From assembly GCF_000820005.1 (NCBI RefSeq), contig NZ_CDBL01000044.1:176552-234125 (forward strand): a DNA stretch of 57,574 bases. The letters are read 5' to 3'. Shown piece by piece: positions 8,627 through 16,495 of the stretch. Position 1 is the first letter of the stretch; the number at the start of each line of letters is the position of its first letter. This stretch comes from Aeromonas piscicola (GTDB lineage: Bacteria; Pseudomonadota; Gammaproteobacteria; Enterobacterales; Aeromonadaceae). The notes below the pieces were generated by a model. The model was not told where the DNA came from and did not search any database. It was given only the letters and a program-made list of their open reading frames with translations. A program made the translations under genes and the position numbers.

Positions 8627-10054
8627 TCAGGACGACGCCATCAGGCTGCCCAGCTGGCGACAGAGCCGGCGCAGGGTCTGGTTGTCGAGGGCGCCAAAGC
8701 CGAGCAGCCAGCCTTCCAGATCCCGCTCACCGAGATAGAACTGGCCGAGCGGGCGCAGGCCAATACCCATGTCATTGGCGCTCTTGGTCCAGCGGGCCTC
8801 GCCGCCGGCGGGCAACAGCACGGCGCACTGCAAACCGGCGCCGCTGTGGATGGGGGTGAGCTGCGGACAGTGGCTGGCCAGCTCGGTTAGCAGCAGGTCG
8901 CGCCGGCTCTGGTAGATGAGCCGGCTCTGGCGCAGGTGGGCCGCAAAATGACCGGCGCGGATGAAGTCCGCCGTGACCGCCTGCTGCAACTGGTTGCTGT
9001 GGCCATCAAAGGCCGCCCTGGCCTGGCAGAAGGCACTCATCAGCGGCCTTGGCAGCACCAGATAGGCGAGTCGAAGCGAGCCGAACAGCACCTTGCTGAA
9101 GGTACCCACATAGATGACTCTCCCCTGGCTATCCAGCCCCTGCAGGGCGGGGAGCGGCCGCTGATCGTACTGATATTCCCCATCGTAATCGTCTTCCAGG
9201 ATCCAGGCGCCATGACGCTCGGCTTCCCTCAGCAACGCCATTCGGCGGGCGAGGCTCATGGGCACGCCCAGGGGGTACTGGTGGGCTGGCGTGGTATAGA
9301 TGAGGCGCGGTGCCGGGTGTTGCCCCAGTGGATTGAGCCCCTCTCCATCCACAGGCACGGGGTGGACTCTGGCACCGGCGCTCTCCATGGCGGTATGGGC
9401 CCCGGGGTAGCCGGGATCCTCTACCCAGACGGTATCACCGGCATCGATGAGTAGCTGGGTCGCCAGCAGTATCCCCTGCTGGGAGCTGGTGAGGATCAGG
9501 ATCTGATCCGGCTCGCACACCACGCCGCGGGACTGCACCAGATAGCTGCTGATGGCGCTGCGCAGCTCGGGCAAGCCTTGCGGGTCGCCATAGTTCATCC
9601 AGCGTTCGCCCTGCTGACGCCACTGCTGCTGCATCAGCCGACCCCAGAGTGCATGAGGGAAGAGGCGGGAGTCCGGCTGGCTGGAGGCAAAGGAGGCGCC
9701 GACGTCTGGTGTGTCATGACAGGCACCGCCTGCTGCCATCTCCTGACCACGGCGGGAGAGTCCGGCCGCCGACTGGGGCGGACGTGGCGCCGGGCACACC
9801 GCTGCCAGCGCCACGAAGCTGCCGGCCCCCACCTTGCGCACCAGATAGCCCTCCGCCTCCAGCCGGCCATAGGCCAGCTCCACCGTGCTGCGGGAGACCC
9901 CCAGATCCCCTGCCAGCATACGGCTGGCGGGCAGCCGGCTATGTTGGGGCAGGTGGCCGGCCAGGATGGCACCACGCAGGGTGCGCACCAGCTGCTCGTG
10001 CAGCGGCAGCTCGCTGGCTTGCTGAGTGGCAAACAGGGTTGGCAGGGCGGGCAT
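8627..10054 (-). CDS. MocR/PdxR-type regulator (GntR HTH fused to aminotransferase-like domain)
   Basis: 475 residues from the ATG at 10054. The N-terminal GntR winged helix (LHEQLVRTLRGAILAGHL...LPASRMLAGDLGVSRSTVELAYGRLEAEGYL) is joined to a type I aminotransferase fold: MNYGDPQGLPELR, LILTSSQQG, VEDPGYPGA, YTTPAHQYPLG, LEDDYDGEY and the PLP-lysine loop GTFSKVLFGSLRL. Such proteins bind PLP and regulate vitamin B6, amino acid or thiol metabolism genes, often a divergent neighbour. Here that is the OsmC-rhodanese-GNAT operon. Direct repeats in the gap (10077-10107) are a likely operator. Confidence 0.88.
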   Translation of the reverse strand: MPALPTLFATQQASELPLHEQLVRTLRGAILAGHLPQHSRLPASRMLAGDLGVSRSTVELAYGRLEAEGYLVRKVGAGSFVALAAVCPAPRPPQSAAGLSRRGQEMAAGGACHDTPDVGASFASSQPDSRLFPHALWGRLMQQQWRQQGERWMNYGDPQGLPELRSAISSYLVQSRGVVCEPDQILILTSSQQGILLATQLLIDAGDTVWVEDPGYPGAHTAMESAGARVHPVPVDGEGLNPLGQHPAPRLIYTTPAHQYPLGVPMSLARRMALLREAERHGAWILEDDYDGEYQYDQRPLPALQGLDSQGRVIYVGTFSKVLFGSLRLAYLVLPRPLMSAFCQARAAFDGHSNQLQQAVTADFIRAGHFAAHLRQSRLIYQSRRDLLLTELASHCPQLTPIHSGAGLQCAVLLPAGGEARWTKSANDMGIGLRPLGQFYLGERDLEGWLLGFGALDNQTLRRLCRQLGSLMASS

Positions 10055-10076
10055 GGCTATCTCCGGCGCTTGGCAT

Positions 10077-10107
10077 AATTGGTCTGCCCATATTGGCAAA
10101 ATTGGTC
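10077..10107. promoter_or_regulatory. Direct-repeat operator candidate for the MocR-type regulator
   Basis: Two copies of AATTGGTC (10077-10084 and 10100-10107) lie 23 bp apart, about two helical turns, with a partial ATATTGG between them. MocR/PdxR proteins characteristically bind direct repeats in divergent intergenic regions. This gap separates the regulator from the osmC-like gene. Confidence 0.5.
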
Positions 10108-10186
10108 GGCGTGGCAAGGCCATTATGTCGCTACATTGAGGCTCAAGGTTCGGGATCAACAGATATTGGCAATGAAAGGAGTCTGC

Positions 10187-10675
10187 ATGTCGGAATACAG
10201 CGCCACCATCAGCTGGCAGTGCGGGGCTGGCGAGCCCTTCGTCGATCAGCGCTACAGTCGAGCCCACTGGTGGGAGTTTGATGGCGGCGTCAGGGTGCCC
10301 GCCTCCTCCTCCCCGCACGTGGTGCCCTTGCCCTGGTCGGTGGCCGAGCACGTCGACTCCGAGGAGGCCTTCGTCGCGGCCCTCTCCAGCTGCCACATGC
10401 TCACCTTCCTCTGGCTGGTGGCCAGGGCGGGTTATCGGGTGGCGAGCTACCGGGACGAGGCGGTGGGCATCATGGAGGCAGACGACAGGGGTCGCCAGTC
10501 CATCACCAGGGTCACATTGCAGCCGCGGGTGCAGTTTGCCGGCGACCGGCAGCCCACCCTGGCCGAGCTGGAGCAACTGCACCATCAGGCCCACGAGGAG
10601 TGCTTCATCGCCAACTCGGTCAGGACCACAGTGATCACCAAAATCGAGCTGTGGTCACGGGAGGCTTCACTATGA
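10187..10675 (+). CDS. OsmC/Ohr-family protein
   Basis: 162 residues from the ATG at 10187, preceded by AAAGGAG. The OsmC fold is shown by EYSATISWQ, PWSVAEHVDSEEAFVAALSSCHMLTFLWL and the second-cysteine segment HEECFIANSV. The two redox cysteines fall at about C69 and C139, as in thiol-dependent peroxidases of this family. First gene of an operon with a rhodanese and a GNAT protein; its stop overlaps the ATG of a 23-codon ORF. Probable role is hydroperoxide or thiol detoxification; the substrate is not known. Confidence 0.85.
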   Translation: MSEYSATISWQCGAGEPFVDQRYSRAHWWEFDGGVRVPASSSPHVVPLPWSVAEHVDSEEAFVAALSSCHMLTFLWLVARAGYRVASYRDEAVGIMEADDRGRQSITRVTLQPRVQFAGDRQPTLAELEQLHHQAHEECFIANSVRTTVITKIELWSREASL

Positions 10676-10743
10676 GCCATCTATTGGGCACCGACCTCAT
10701 CAGCCAGGTCAAAACCATCGCCACCACCCGGATCCGGGTTTAG
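10672..10743 (+). pseudogene. 23-codon ORF, probable remnant copy of the rhodanese gene start
   Basis: The ORF (MSHLLGTDLISQV...) starts within the osmC-like stop codon (ATGA) and is preceded by GGAGGCTTCACT. Its first 49 bases including the leader align at about 71% with the start of the next gene 89 bp downstream (MSHVLSTGLAS...). It ends over a perfect 14-bp palindrome ACCCGGATCCGGGT (10726-10739). Most simply it is a scar of a tandem duplication whose upstream copy was truncated. It could still act as a short leader peptide coupling osmC to the rhodanese gene. Confidence 0.5.
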
Positions 10744-10760
10744 CCACAAGGAGCTTCACC

Positions 10761-11198
10761 ATGAGTCATGTATTGAGTACGGGTCTTGCCAGCCCGGTGG
10801 ATGCCAGCGCCTTCTTCGAGGCCCAGCTGAGATTTCGCACCGACCCGGCGGATCTGGCCGCCGATCTGCTGGGAAAAGAAGATCGCATCGTCGTTATCGA
10901 CACCCGCTCCGCCGAGCATTACCGGCTGGGGCATATTCCCGGAGCCGTCTCTTTCCCCCATGGCTCCATGAATCCGGCTACGACGGCGACCCTTGCGCGG
11001 GACAAGGTTTATGTCTGCTACTGCGACGGCATAGGCTGCAACGGCTCGACTCAAGGGGCCTACAAACTGGCGGCGCTGGGCTTTCAGGTCAAGGAGCTGA
11101 TCGGCGGCCTGCACTGGTGGCACCAGGACGGCTTTGCCGTCGCCCTCGGTGAGGATGTGGGCGTTTTGCAGGAAGGAGGAATTACCTGTGGCTGCTGA
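10761..11198 (+). CDS. Rhodanese-like sulfurtransferase domain protein
   Basis: 145 residues, single rhodanese domain: IVVIDTRSAEHYRLGHIPGAVSFPHG, then the active-site loop VCYCDGIGCNGST with candidate catalytic cysteines C88 and C93, then KLAALGFQVKELIGGLHWW. It ends in CGC. Transfers sulfane sulfur or handles persulfides; the physiological acceptor is unknown. It has an AAGGAG ribosome-binding site and overlaps the following GNAT gene by 11 bases. Confidence 0.88.
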   Translation: MSHVLSTGLASPVDASAFFEAQLRFRTDPADLAADLLGKEDRIVVIDTRSAEHYRLGHIPGAVSFPHGSMNPATTATLARDKVYVCYCDGIGCNGSTQGAYKLAALGFQVKELIGGLHWWHQDGFAVALGEDVGVLQEGGITCGC

Positions 11199-11928
11199 TC
11201 ATCATCTGAACGAGTTCGGCCAAGTGGTTGGCGTCTGCTTGCCCGACTGGCGCGGGGTCGAGTTTCCTCCCCATCGGCCACTGTCAGGCTGGGGCTGCCG
11301 GCTGGATCCGCTGGATCCCGAGCGTCATGGCCCGGGCCTCTGGCAGGCGTTCTCCACCGACAGCGGGGCCATGTGGACCTACCTCACCAGCGGGCCTTTT
11401 GCCGATGAGGCGGCCATGGGCATCTGGTTGCGAGAGTGCGCCGCCAAGGCGGATCCCCAGTTCTACACCATCTTCGACGAGCATGGCGAACAGCCGCTGG
11501 GGCTGGCCAGCTACCTGCGCATCGATCCCCAGGCGGGCAGCATAGAGGTGGGCTGGTTGCACTTTTCCCCCGCTCTGCAGCGCTCGCGGCTGGCGACGGC
11601 GGCCATGGTGCTGATGATGGCCAACGCCTTTGCCCTCGGCTACCGGCGCTACGAGTGGAAGTGCAACGCGCTCAACCAGCCCTCCTGGCAGGCGGCGCTG
11701 CGCCTCGGTTTCAGTTACGAGGGGACCTTTCGCCAGAGCCGGGTGGACAAGGGGCGGGCACGGGACACCGCCTGGTTCTCGGTGATCGACGGCGAGTGGC
11801 CAGGGTTGAAGGAGTGTTACGAGCGCTGGCTGGCCGAGGAGAACTTCGATGAGGCCGGCAGACAGCGGTTGCGGCTATCCGAGCTGACAGCCGCCTGTCG
11901 TACCAATGACGACTTGCCGGCCCCCTGA
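11188..11928 (+). CDS. GNAT-family N-acetyltransferase (RimJ/RimL-like)
   Basis: 246 residues from a GTG at 11188, chosen because a perfect AGGAGG lies eight bases upstream; the ORF is open further back but inside the rhodanese gene. GNAT features include LGLASYLRIDPQAGSIEVGWLHFSPALQRSRLATAAMVLMMANAF and the RYEWKCNALNQPSWQAALRLGFSYEGTFRQ block, typical of ribosomal-protein or small-molecule acetyltransferases. Last gene of the osmC-rhodanese-GNAT operon. Substrate not predictable. Confidence 0.85.
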   Translation: MAADHHLNEFGQVVGVCLPDWRGVEFPPHRPLSGWGCRLDPLDPERHGPGLWQAFSTDSGAMWTYLTSGPFADEAAMGIWLRECAAKADPQFYTIFDEHGEQPLGLASYLRIDPQAGSIEVGWLHFSPALQRSRLATAAMVLMMANAFALGYRRYEWKCNALNQPSWQAALRLGFSYEGTFRQSRVDKGRARDTAWFSVIDGEWPGLKECYERWLAEENFDEAGRQRLRLSELTAACRTNDDLPAP

Positions 11929-11944
11929 CCCGACAAAACAAACG

Positions 11945-11966
11945 AGGCCCCGTCAGCGGGCCTTGT
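11945..11966. terminator. Weak hairpin between convergent GNAT and ybaK genes
   Basis: Six-base stem AGGCCC / GGGCCT with a seven-base loop, followed by TTGTCATTT. It lies 17 bases after the GNAT stop and just beyond the ybaK end, so it may terminate either or both. The U tract is poor. Confidence 0.4.
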
Positions 11967-11977
11967 CATTTCGGGCG

Positions 11978-12448
11978 TTACTCATGGTGCTCGCCTATGG
12001 GGGCTGCGATCCACTTCAGCAGGGTCAGCATGTCCTGTGGCGCCACCCCGACCGAGAGGCCGCGCTTGCCGCCGCTCACCAGTATCTCGTCAAACGCCAT
12101 GGCGGAGTCGTCGAGCACTGTGGGCAGCAGCTTTTTCTGGGCCAGCGGGCTGATGCCGCCCACCTTGTAACCGGTCAGCTTCTCGGCCTCGGCCGGTTTC
12201 ATCATCTCCACCTTCTTCAAACCTGTGGCCTTGGCCAGCTGCTTGAGGCTACACATGCCCGATGAGGGCACTATGGCGACCACAGCCTGTTTGTCGTGAT
12301 GGGCGACTAGGGTCTTGAACACCTGGGCTTCCGGCAGGCCGAGCTGGGTCGCGGCATGCTTGCCGAAATCGTCGTGAGCTTCGCACTCATAGGGGTAGAG
12401 CTTATGAGGGATCTTGAGCTTTTTCAGGAGGTTGATGGCAGGGGTCAT
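11978..12448 (-). CDS. ybaK: Cys-tRNA(Pro)/Cys-tRNA(Cys) deacylase YbaK
   Basis: 156 residues, the usual length. YbaK/EbsC trans-editing enzyme that hydrolyses Cys mischarged on tRNA-Pro. Family features: TPAINLLKKLKIPHKLYPYE, FKTLVAHHD, VVAIVPSSGMCSLKQLAKA, KVEMMKPAEAEKLTGYKVGGISPLAQKK and the terminal SGGKRGLSVGVAPQDML. It appears monocistronic, with 210 bp of upstream spacer that ends at the pit terminator. Confidence 0.93.
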   Translation of the reverse strand: MTPAINLLKKLKIPHKLYPYECEAHDDFGKHAATQLGLPEAQVFKTLVAHHDKQAVVAIVPSSGMCSLKQLAKATGLKKVEMMKPAEAEKLTGYKVGGISPLAQKKLLPTVLDDSAMAFDEILVSGGKRGLSVGVAPQDMLTLLKWIAAPIGEHHE

Positions 12449-12612
12449 GATAAGTGCCTTGAGTCAAAACAAGGCCAAACAGTCTGCGCCTGCCGGGCAG
12501 GGGATGCAAGCCGGTCGCAGCGGCCGGAGGTGGCATGCCCGAAATTGTGAAGAGATACAGTGCCAAGCGCCGCCGACTCCTCACTTCCCATGCTCCGGAT
12601 AAAGAGGGATAT

Positions 12613-12645
12613 AAAAAAAGCCCGGGTCAGTGACCCGGGCTTTTT
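12613..12645 (-). terminator. Rho-independent terminator of the DUF47-pit operon
   Basis: Stem GCCCGGGTCA / TGACCCGGGC with a one-base loop, followed on the minus strand by seven T. It lies 14 bases past the pit stop. The stem is identical to the one at 3482-3502 apart from the loop base. Confidence 0.9.
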
Positions 12646-12658
12646 GCTGCTGCGCGTA

Positions 12659-13924
12659 TCAGGAGAAACAGGCTTGCAGCACGTAGAAGATGGCGATGGC
12701 CAAGATGGCACCAGCGGGCAGGGTGATGATCCAGGAGACCACTATGTTGCGCAGTACGCCCAGGTTCAGGGCGGCGATGCCACGGGCCAGACCGACACCC
12801 ATCACGGCACCCACCAGGGTCTGGGTGGTGGAGATGGGCAGACCCGTACCGGAGGCGATCACCACGGTCGCGGCTGTGGCCAGCTGGGCGGCGAAGCCAC
12901 GGCTCGGGGTCAGGTGAGTGATGCCGGTACCGACGGTAGCCATCACTTTCTCTCCCATGGTCGCCAGACCTATCACTATGCCTATGCCGCCGAGCGGCAG
13001 GATCCACCAGGCGATGGTGGACTGACCGGCGATCTGACCGGCGCTGTCGACGATGGAGACCACGGCGGAGAGCGGACCTATGGCGTTGGCCACGTCGTTG
13101 GAGCCGTGGGCAAAGGCCATGGCACAGGCGGTGATCACCATCAGGATGCCGAATACCTTCTCCACGTTGGCGAAGTGCATCTTGCTGTCATCCTGCGGGT
13201 TGTATTGCTGGCCGCGAATGTAGAGCCAGCCGGCAAACGCCACCGCGATGGAGATGACGATGGAGAGCAGGATCCCTTCGCCGTCGCTCAGGTGCAGACC
13301 AACGTGGGTCAGCCCCTTCTTGATGGTCACCAGACAGATCACCAGAGCGGTCAGGAACATGTAGAACGGCACGTAGCGCTTGGCGTTGGCCAGGGGATCA
13401 TCTGTGTTGAAAATGAGCTTCTGCACGCTGATGAACATGAAGTAGGCGATGATGCCGGAGATGGCCGGGGTGATGATCCAGGAGCCGACTATGCCGCCGA
13501 ACTTGCTCCACTGTACCGCTTCCGGGCCTATGCTCACCACGGCGAAGCCGACGATGGCGCCTATGATGGAGTGGGTGGTGGAGACGGGCCAGCCGAAGTA
13601 GGAGGCCAGGATCAACCAGGCACCGGCCGCCAGCAGGGAGGCGATCATGCCGAGCACCAGCAGATCCGGTGTGTCGGCAAAGGCGTTGGTATCTATGATG
13701 CCATTGCGGATGGTGGCGGTCACTTCGCCGCCGGCCAGATAGGCACCGGCAAACTCGAAGATCATGGCGATGATGATTGCCTGACGGATAGTCAGGGATT
13801 TGGTGCCGACCGATGTGCCCATGGCGTTGGCCACGTCATTCGCGCCTATACCCCAGGCCATCAAAAAGCCGAACAAGGCCGCCACGAGCACCAGAGTAGT
13901 GCCGTAATTCGCGATAATGTCCAT
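12659..13924 (-). CDS. pit: Inorganic phosphate transporter, PiT family
   Basis: 421 residues, about ten membrane spans. The two inverted family signatures are present: GANDVANAMGTSVGTKSLT near the N-terminus and GSNDVANAIGPLSAVV in the second half. It is a low-affinity, metal-phosphate/proton symporter in the inner membrane. It follows the DUF47 gene by 25 bases; this DUF47-pit pairing is common in gammaproteobacteria, and the upstream protein modulates the transporter. Confidence 0.95.
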   Translation of the reverse strand: MDIIANYGTTLVLVAALFGFLMAWGIGANDVANAMGTSVGTKSLTIRQAIIIAMIFEFAGAYLAGGEVTATIRNGIIDTNAFADTPDLLVLGMIASLLAAGAWLILASYFGWPVSTTHSIIGAIVGFAVVSIGPEAVQWSKFGGIVGSWIITPAISGIIAYFMFISVQKLIFNTDDPLANAKRYVPFYMFLTALVICLVTIKKGLTHVGLHLSDGEGILLSIVISIAVAFAGWLYIRGQQYNPQDDSKMHFANVEKVFGILMVITACAMAFAHGSNDVANAIGPLSAVVSIVDSAGQIAGQSTIAWWILPLGGIGIVIGLATMGEKVMATVGTGITHLTPSRGFAAQLATAATVVIASGTGLPISTTQTLVGAVMGVGLARGIAALNLGVLRNIVVSWIITLPAGAILAIAIFYVLQACFS

Positions 13925-13949
13925 TAATAGTGTTTACCCAGTCAGTCGA

Positions 13950-14630
13950 TTACGAACGAGCCAGCATCAGTTCCAGACGGGCGCCAACGCGCTCGGCCTG
14001 ATCTGCCAGGTCACCTACCCATTCGAGGATCTTGTAGAGGAACATAACGTCGATCGGATTGTATTTCTGCTCAACGGCTTGCAGCTGTTGGCGCAGTCCG
14101 ATCTGCATGGTGTCAGTATCGTCCTCGATAAGATCCAGCTGGTGGATCATCTCGGCAACCATTTCAACTTCACGTCCTTTGAAGCCGGTTTCGAGCAGCT
14201 CATCGAGTTCTCCGATGGCTTTTTCGGCTTGGGCGGTCGCATCGATACAACGTTTGAGATAGGCCATGAAATCGGCACGCATCTCGGCAGGGAATTCCAT
14301 TCGACGACCAAGCATGCGGCCGGAGATATCCTTGGCACGGTTGGCAATCTTGTCTTGCTGGGTCAGCAGCTCCAGCAGGTCGGTACGGGCGACCGGCAGG
14401 AACAGGCCGCGAGGCAGTTTCAGACGAATTTCACGCTTGAGGATGTCAGCCTCTTTTTCCAGCTGGGCTATCTGCTGCCGGATCTTCTCGGCATCTTCCC
14501 AACGGTCTTCGGCAACGGCATCAAAGAAGGGAATGAGCTGCTCGCAGCACACGTGAACCTTGACGATATGCTTCTGCAGCGGCTTGATGGGGGACTTGGC
14601 AAAAAGCCCCAAAATAGTATTTACTGGCAT
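13950..14630 (-). CDS. DUF47/TIGR00153 PhoU-like phosphate transport regulator
   Basis: 226 residues from the ATG at 14630 (MPVNTILGLFAKSPIKPLQKH); a TTG two codons earlier is less likely. All-helical PhoU-like fold: long charged helices such as EKIRQQIAQLEKEADILKREI, DKIANRAKDISGRM and KYNPIDVMFLYKILEWVGDLADQAE. First gene of the pit operon and presumed to control phosphate or metal-phosphate uptake by Pit. No clear Pho box is visible in the 170 bp upstream. Confidence 0.92.
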   Translation of the reverse strand: MPVNTILGLFAKSPIKPLQKHIVKVHVCCEQLIPFFDAVAEDRWEDAEKIRQQIAQLEKEADILKREIRLKLPRGLFLPVARTDLLELLTQQDKIANRAKDISGRMLGRRMEFPAEMRADFMAYLKRCIDATAQAEKAIGELDELLETGFKGREVEMVAEMIHQLDLIEDDTDTMQIGLRQQLQAVEQKYNPIDVMFLYKILEWVGDLADQAERVGARLELMLARS

Positions 14631-14799
14631 GGCCAAACCTGTGTCGGTGAAAAAACACTCGATACGATTTTATGAGGGGCGCATGGTAACCGAACTGCGC
14701 CATCAATAAAACCGTGAATTAATCCTGATGTATCGCAGGCATTATATCCTCGCGTTTCACATCATGCCCCCCAAAGTTGCCTGCCAGCCCGGAATGACT

Positions 14800-15765
14800 A
14801 TGCAAACTGAGATCGAGATAAAGTTTTTTGTCTCACAAGATATTCAACAGCCACTATTCAAGCTTCTGAATTCACTCGAAATTATATCAAGCTCCCAGGT
14901 CGAACTAGGCAATGTCTATTTTGATACGCCGACCCTGGATTTACGTCAGCTGGAAATGGGATTGCGTATTCGTCGCAGCGATGATTTTGCCGAGCAGACG
15001 ATTAAATGTCGGGGTCAGGTGGTGGGGGGATTGCATGCCAGGCCCGAATATAATGCCCCCGTGCATGGCGATGTGCCCCTGCTTGCCGCTTTTCCAGTCG
15101 AGCTTTGGCCGAGTGTGGTGGTGCGCGACGAAATCCAGGGCAAGTTGGTTGCCCAATTCAGGACCGACTTTCTGCGCCGTCACTGGCTGGTAGCCTTCGA
15201 GGGGGCCGAGATCGAGCTGGCCTGGGATCAGGGCGAGATCGTCGGTTCGCTGGGCAAGACCTGCATCGATGAGCTGGAGCTGGAACTCAAGTCCGGCGAT
15301 GCCCGCGCTCTGTTCGGGTTGGCAGAGCAGCTGGCCGGGCTCGGTGGGGTCAGGCTGGGGGCGCAATCCAAGGCGCAGCGCGGCTATCGGCTGGCGGGAC
15401 TCGGCAAGCCGCTGGCGCTGCAATCCTTGCCTGTGGCCAATGGGGTCGATGCCGCTATGCGCATCACCGCGGGCCTGCAACATTGGCAACATCACGAGCA
15501 GTACTGGCTGGAACAGGCGGACTCTGAGCCGCGACGCCTGGCGCTGCAAGAGATCCGGCAAGGGGTTGCGTTCATCGTCGAGGCTGCCGCTCCGCGGGCG
15601 CCAGTGTGGCTGGCGACGCTGACCGATTTGTCGACTCATCTGGCCTTGTTGGCCCAGGCACCGGCCGACACTGAGCGGCAAGCGGCCCTGTCGATGCTGT
15701 TCCATCGCGCCGACTATGTGCGGTTGCAACTGGCCATCGCCGCCTGGCTGCACGCGGGGGCATGA
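14800..15765 (+). CDS. ygiF: CYTH-domain inorganic triphosphatase (YgiF-like)
   Basis: 321 residues from the ATG at 14800, six bases after GGA; an ATG at 14794 is the alternative. The CYTH signature E.E.K is at residues 4-8 (EIEIK), followed by ELGNVYFDTPTLDLRQLEMGLRIRR, EQTIKCRG, FRTDFLRRHW and DELELELKSGD, the acidic and basic rings of the triphosphate tunnel. The C-terminal 110 residues are helical like a shortened CHAD region. E. coli YgiF hydrolyses tripolyphosphate. In E. coli it is followed by glnE and hldE; here glnE is absent. Confidence 0.85.
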   Translation: MQTEIEIKFFVSQDIQQPLFKLLNSLEIISSSQVELGNVYFDTPTLDLRQLEMGLRIRRSDDFAEQTIKCRGQVVGGLHARPEYNAPVHGDVPLLAAFPVELWPSVVVRDEIQGKLVAQFRTDFLRRHWLVAFEGAEIELAWDQGEIVGSLGKTCIDELELELKSGDARALFGLAEQLAGLGGVRLGAQSKAQRGYRLAGLGKPLALQSLPVANGVDAAMRITAGLQHWQHHEQYWLEQADSEPRRLALQEIRQGVAFIVEAAAPRAPVWLATLTDLSTHLALLAQAPADTERQAALSMLFHRADYVRLQLAIAAWLHAGA

Positions 15766-15812
15766 CATCCGTGCCTTGCAGGGCGCGGCGGTGACGGACA
15801 ATGGTGACAACG

Positions 15813-15840
15813 AAAAAGGTGAGCCTGGGCTCACCTTTTT
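15813..15840. terminator. Bidirectional terminator between CYTH gene and lipoprotein gene
   Basis: AAAAAGGTGAGCC and GGCTCACCTTTTT form a perfect 13-bp stem around a two-base loop, with A and T tracts on opposite sides, between two convergent genes. Confidence 0.9.
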
Positions 15841-15872
15841 CATGTGGGATGTACTGCCAGACGAGGCTGTGC

Positions 15873-16340
15873 TCAGACCTGGGTGTAGACCTGCCCCGTG
15901 CTGCGGACCATGTCTTCACCCTGGCAGAGCTGCGCCAGCCCGCTGGTGTCACAGGGCTGGCCGTTATGTTCGATGCAGAATTCGAACCGGGTCCGGGACT
16001 TGACGGGGAGATGGCCCGAATTGGCGGTGGTTGCCTGCCATTGCCACTGCTGCAGCGTCTCTATTGCGGCCTCGCTGAATGCATCGTCACTGCGTGCCAG
16101 CACGCGGATCTGCTCGGCCCGGCCCGCTTCATTGATCACGTATTCGAGCGAGGTACACCCCATCTTTTCGGCCAGTATGGCCTCCTTGGGATAGCGGGAT
16201 TCGTTCCTGCTGAGAGGGCTCCACTGGGCATTCACATCCGTGATATCGCTCAGGGGGAGAGAGGTGAGGTGCACGCTCTGGGTCTGGTGACTGCAACCTG
16301 CCAATACGCACAGGGCGCCCAGTAAAAGAGTGGCTTTCAT
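15873..16340 (-). CDS. Small lipoprotein with TonB C-terminal-like domain
   Basis: 155 residues. Signal peptide with lipobox LAGC, lipidated cysteine at residue 16. The middle matches a TonB_C fold: RYPKEAILAEKMGCTSLEYVINEAGRAEQIRVL, then AFSEAAIETLQQWQW. Unlike TonB it has no membrane anchor helix or proline-rich arm; it is a lipid-anchored stand-alone domain. Three cysteines lie outside the lipobox (MGCTS, FEFCIEH, QPCDTSGLAQLC). Function unknown, perhaps envelope-protein interaction. It appears monocistronic. Confidence 0.75.
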   Translation of the reverse strand: MKATLLLGALCVLAGCSHQTQSVHLTSLPLSDITDVNAQWSPLSRNESRYPKEAILAEKMGCTSLEYVINEAGRAEQIRVLARSDDAFSEAAIETLQQWQWQATTANSGHLPVKSRTRFEFCIEHNGQPCDTSGLAQLCQGEDMVRSTGQVYTQV

Positions 16341-16455
16341 GTTCGCTTCCCTTCGTTTGTTTTATTGTTCCTGGCGGAGCCTGGCCCGCCGCTCGGCACT
16401 GCCATTAATAAAATATTCAGCCACGAATGAAAACCCTTTCCGGGCTGCAGGTCAG

Positions 16456-16481
16456 AAAAAACCGCCTCGCGGCGGTTTTTT
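16456..16481 (-). terminator. Terminator of lpxL
   Basis: Stem CCGCC / GGCGG with loop TCGC, flanked by six A and six T, 15 bases past the lpxL stop. It could also serve transcription arriving on the plus strand. Confidence 0.8.
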
Positions 16482-16495
16482 CATCCCTTTCTGAC

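Noticed and set aside
12560..13927. 455-codon plus-strand frame opposite pit
   Set aside because: Antisense shadow rich in G, H, D and Q; the minus strand encodes the unmistakable PiT transporter.
14637..14799. Pho box upstream of the DUF47-pit operon
   Set aside because: No pair of CTGTCAT-like direct repeats is present; the gap has only a weak GGCGCA/TGCGCC inverted repeat.
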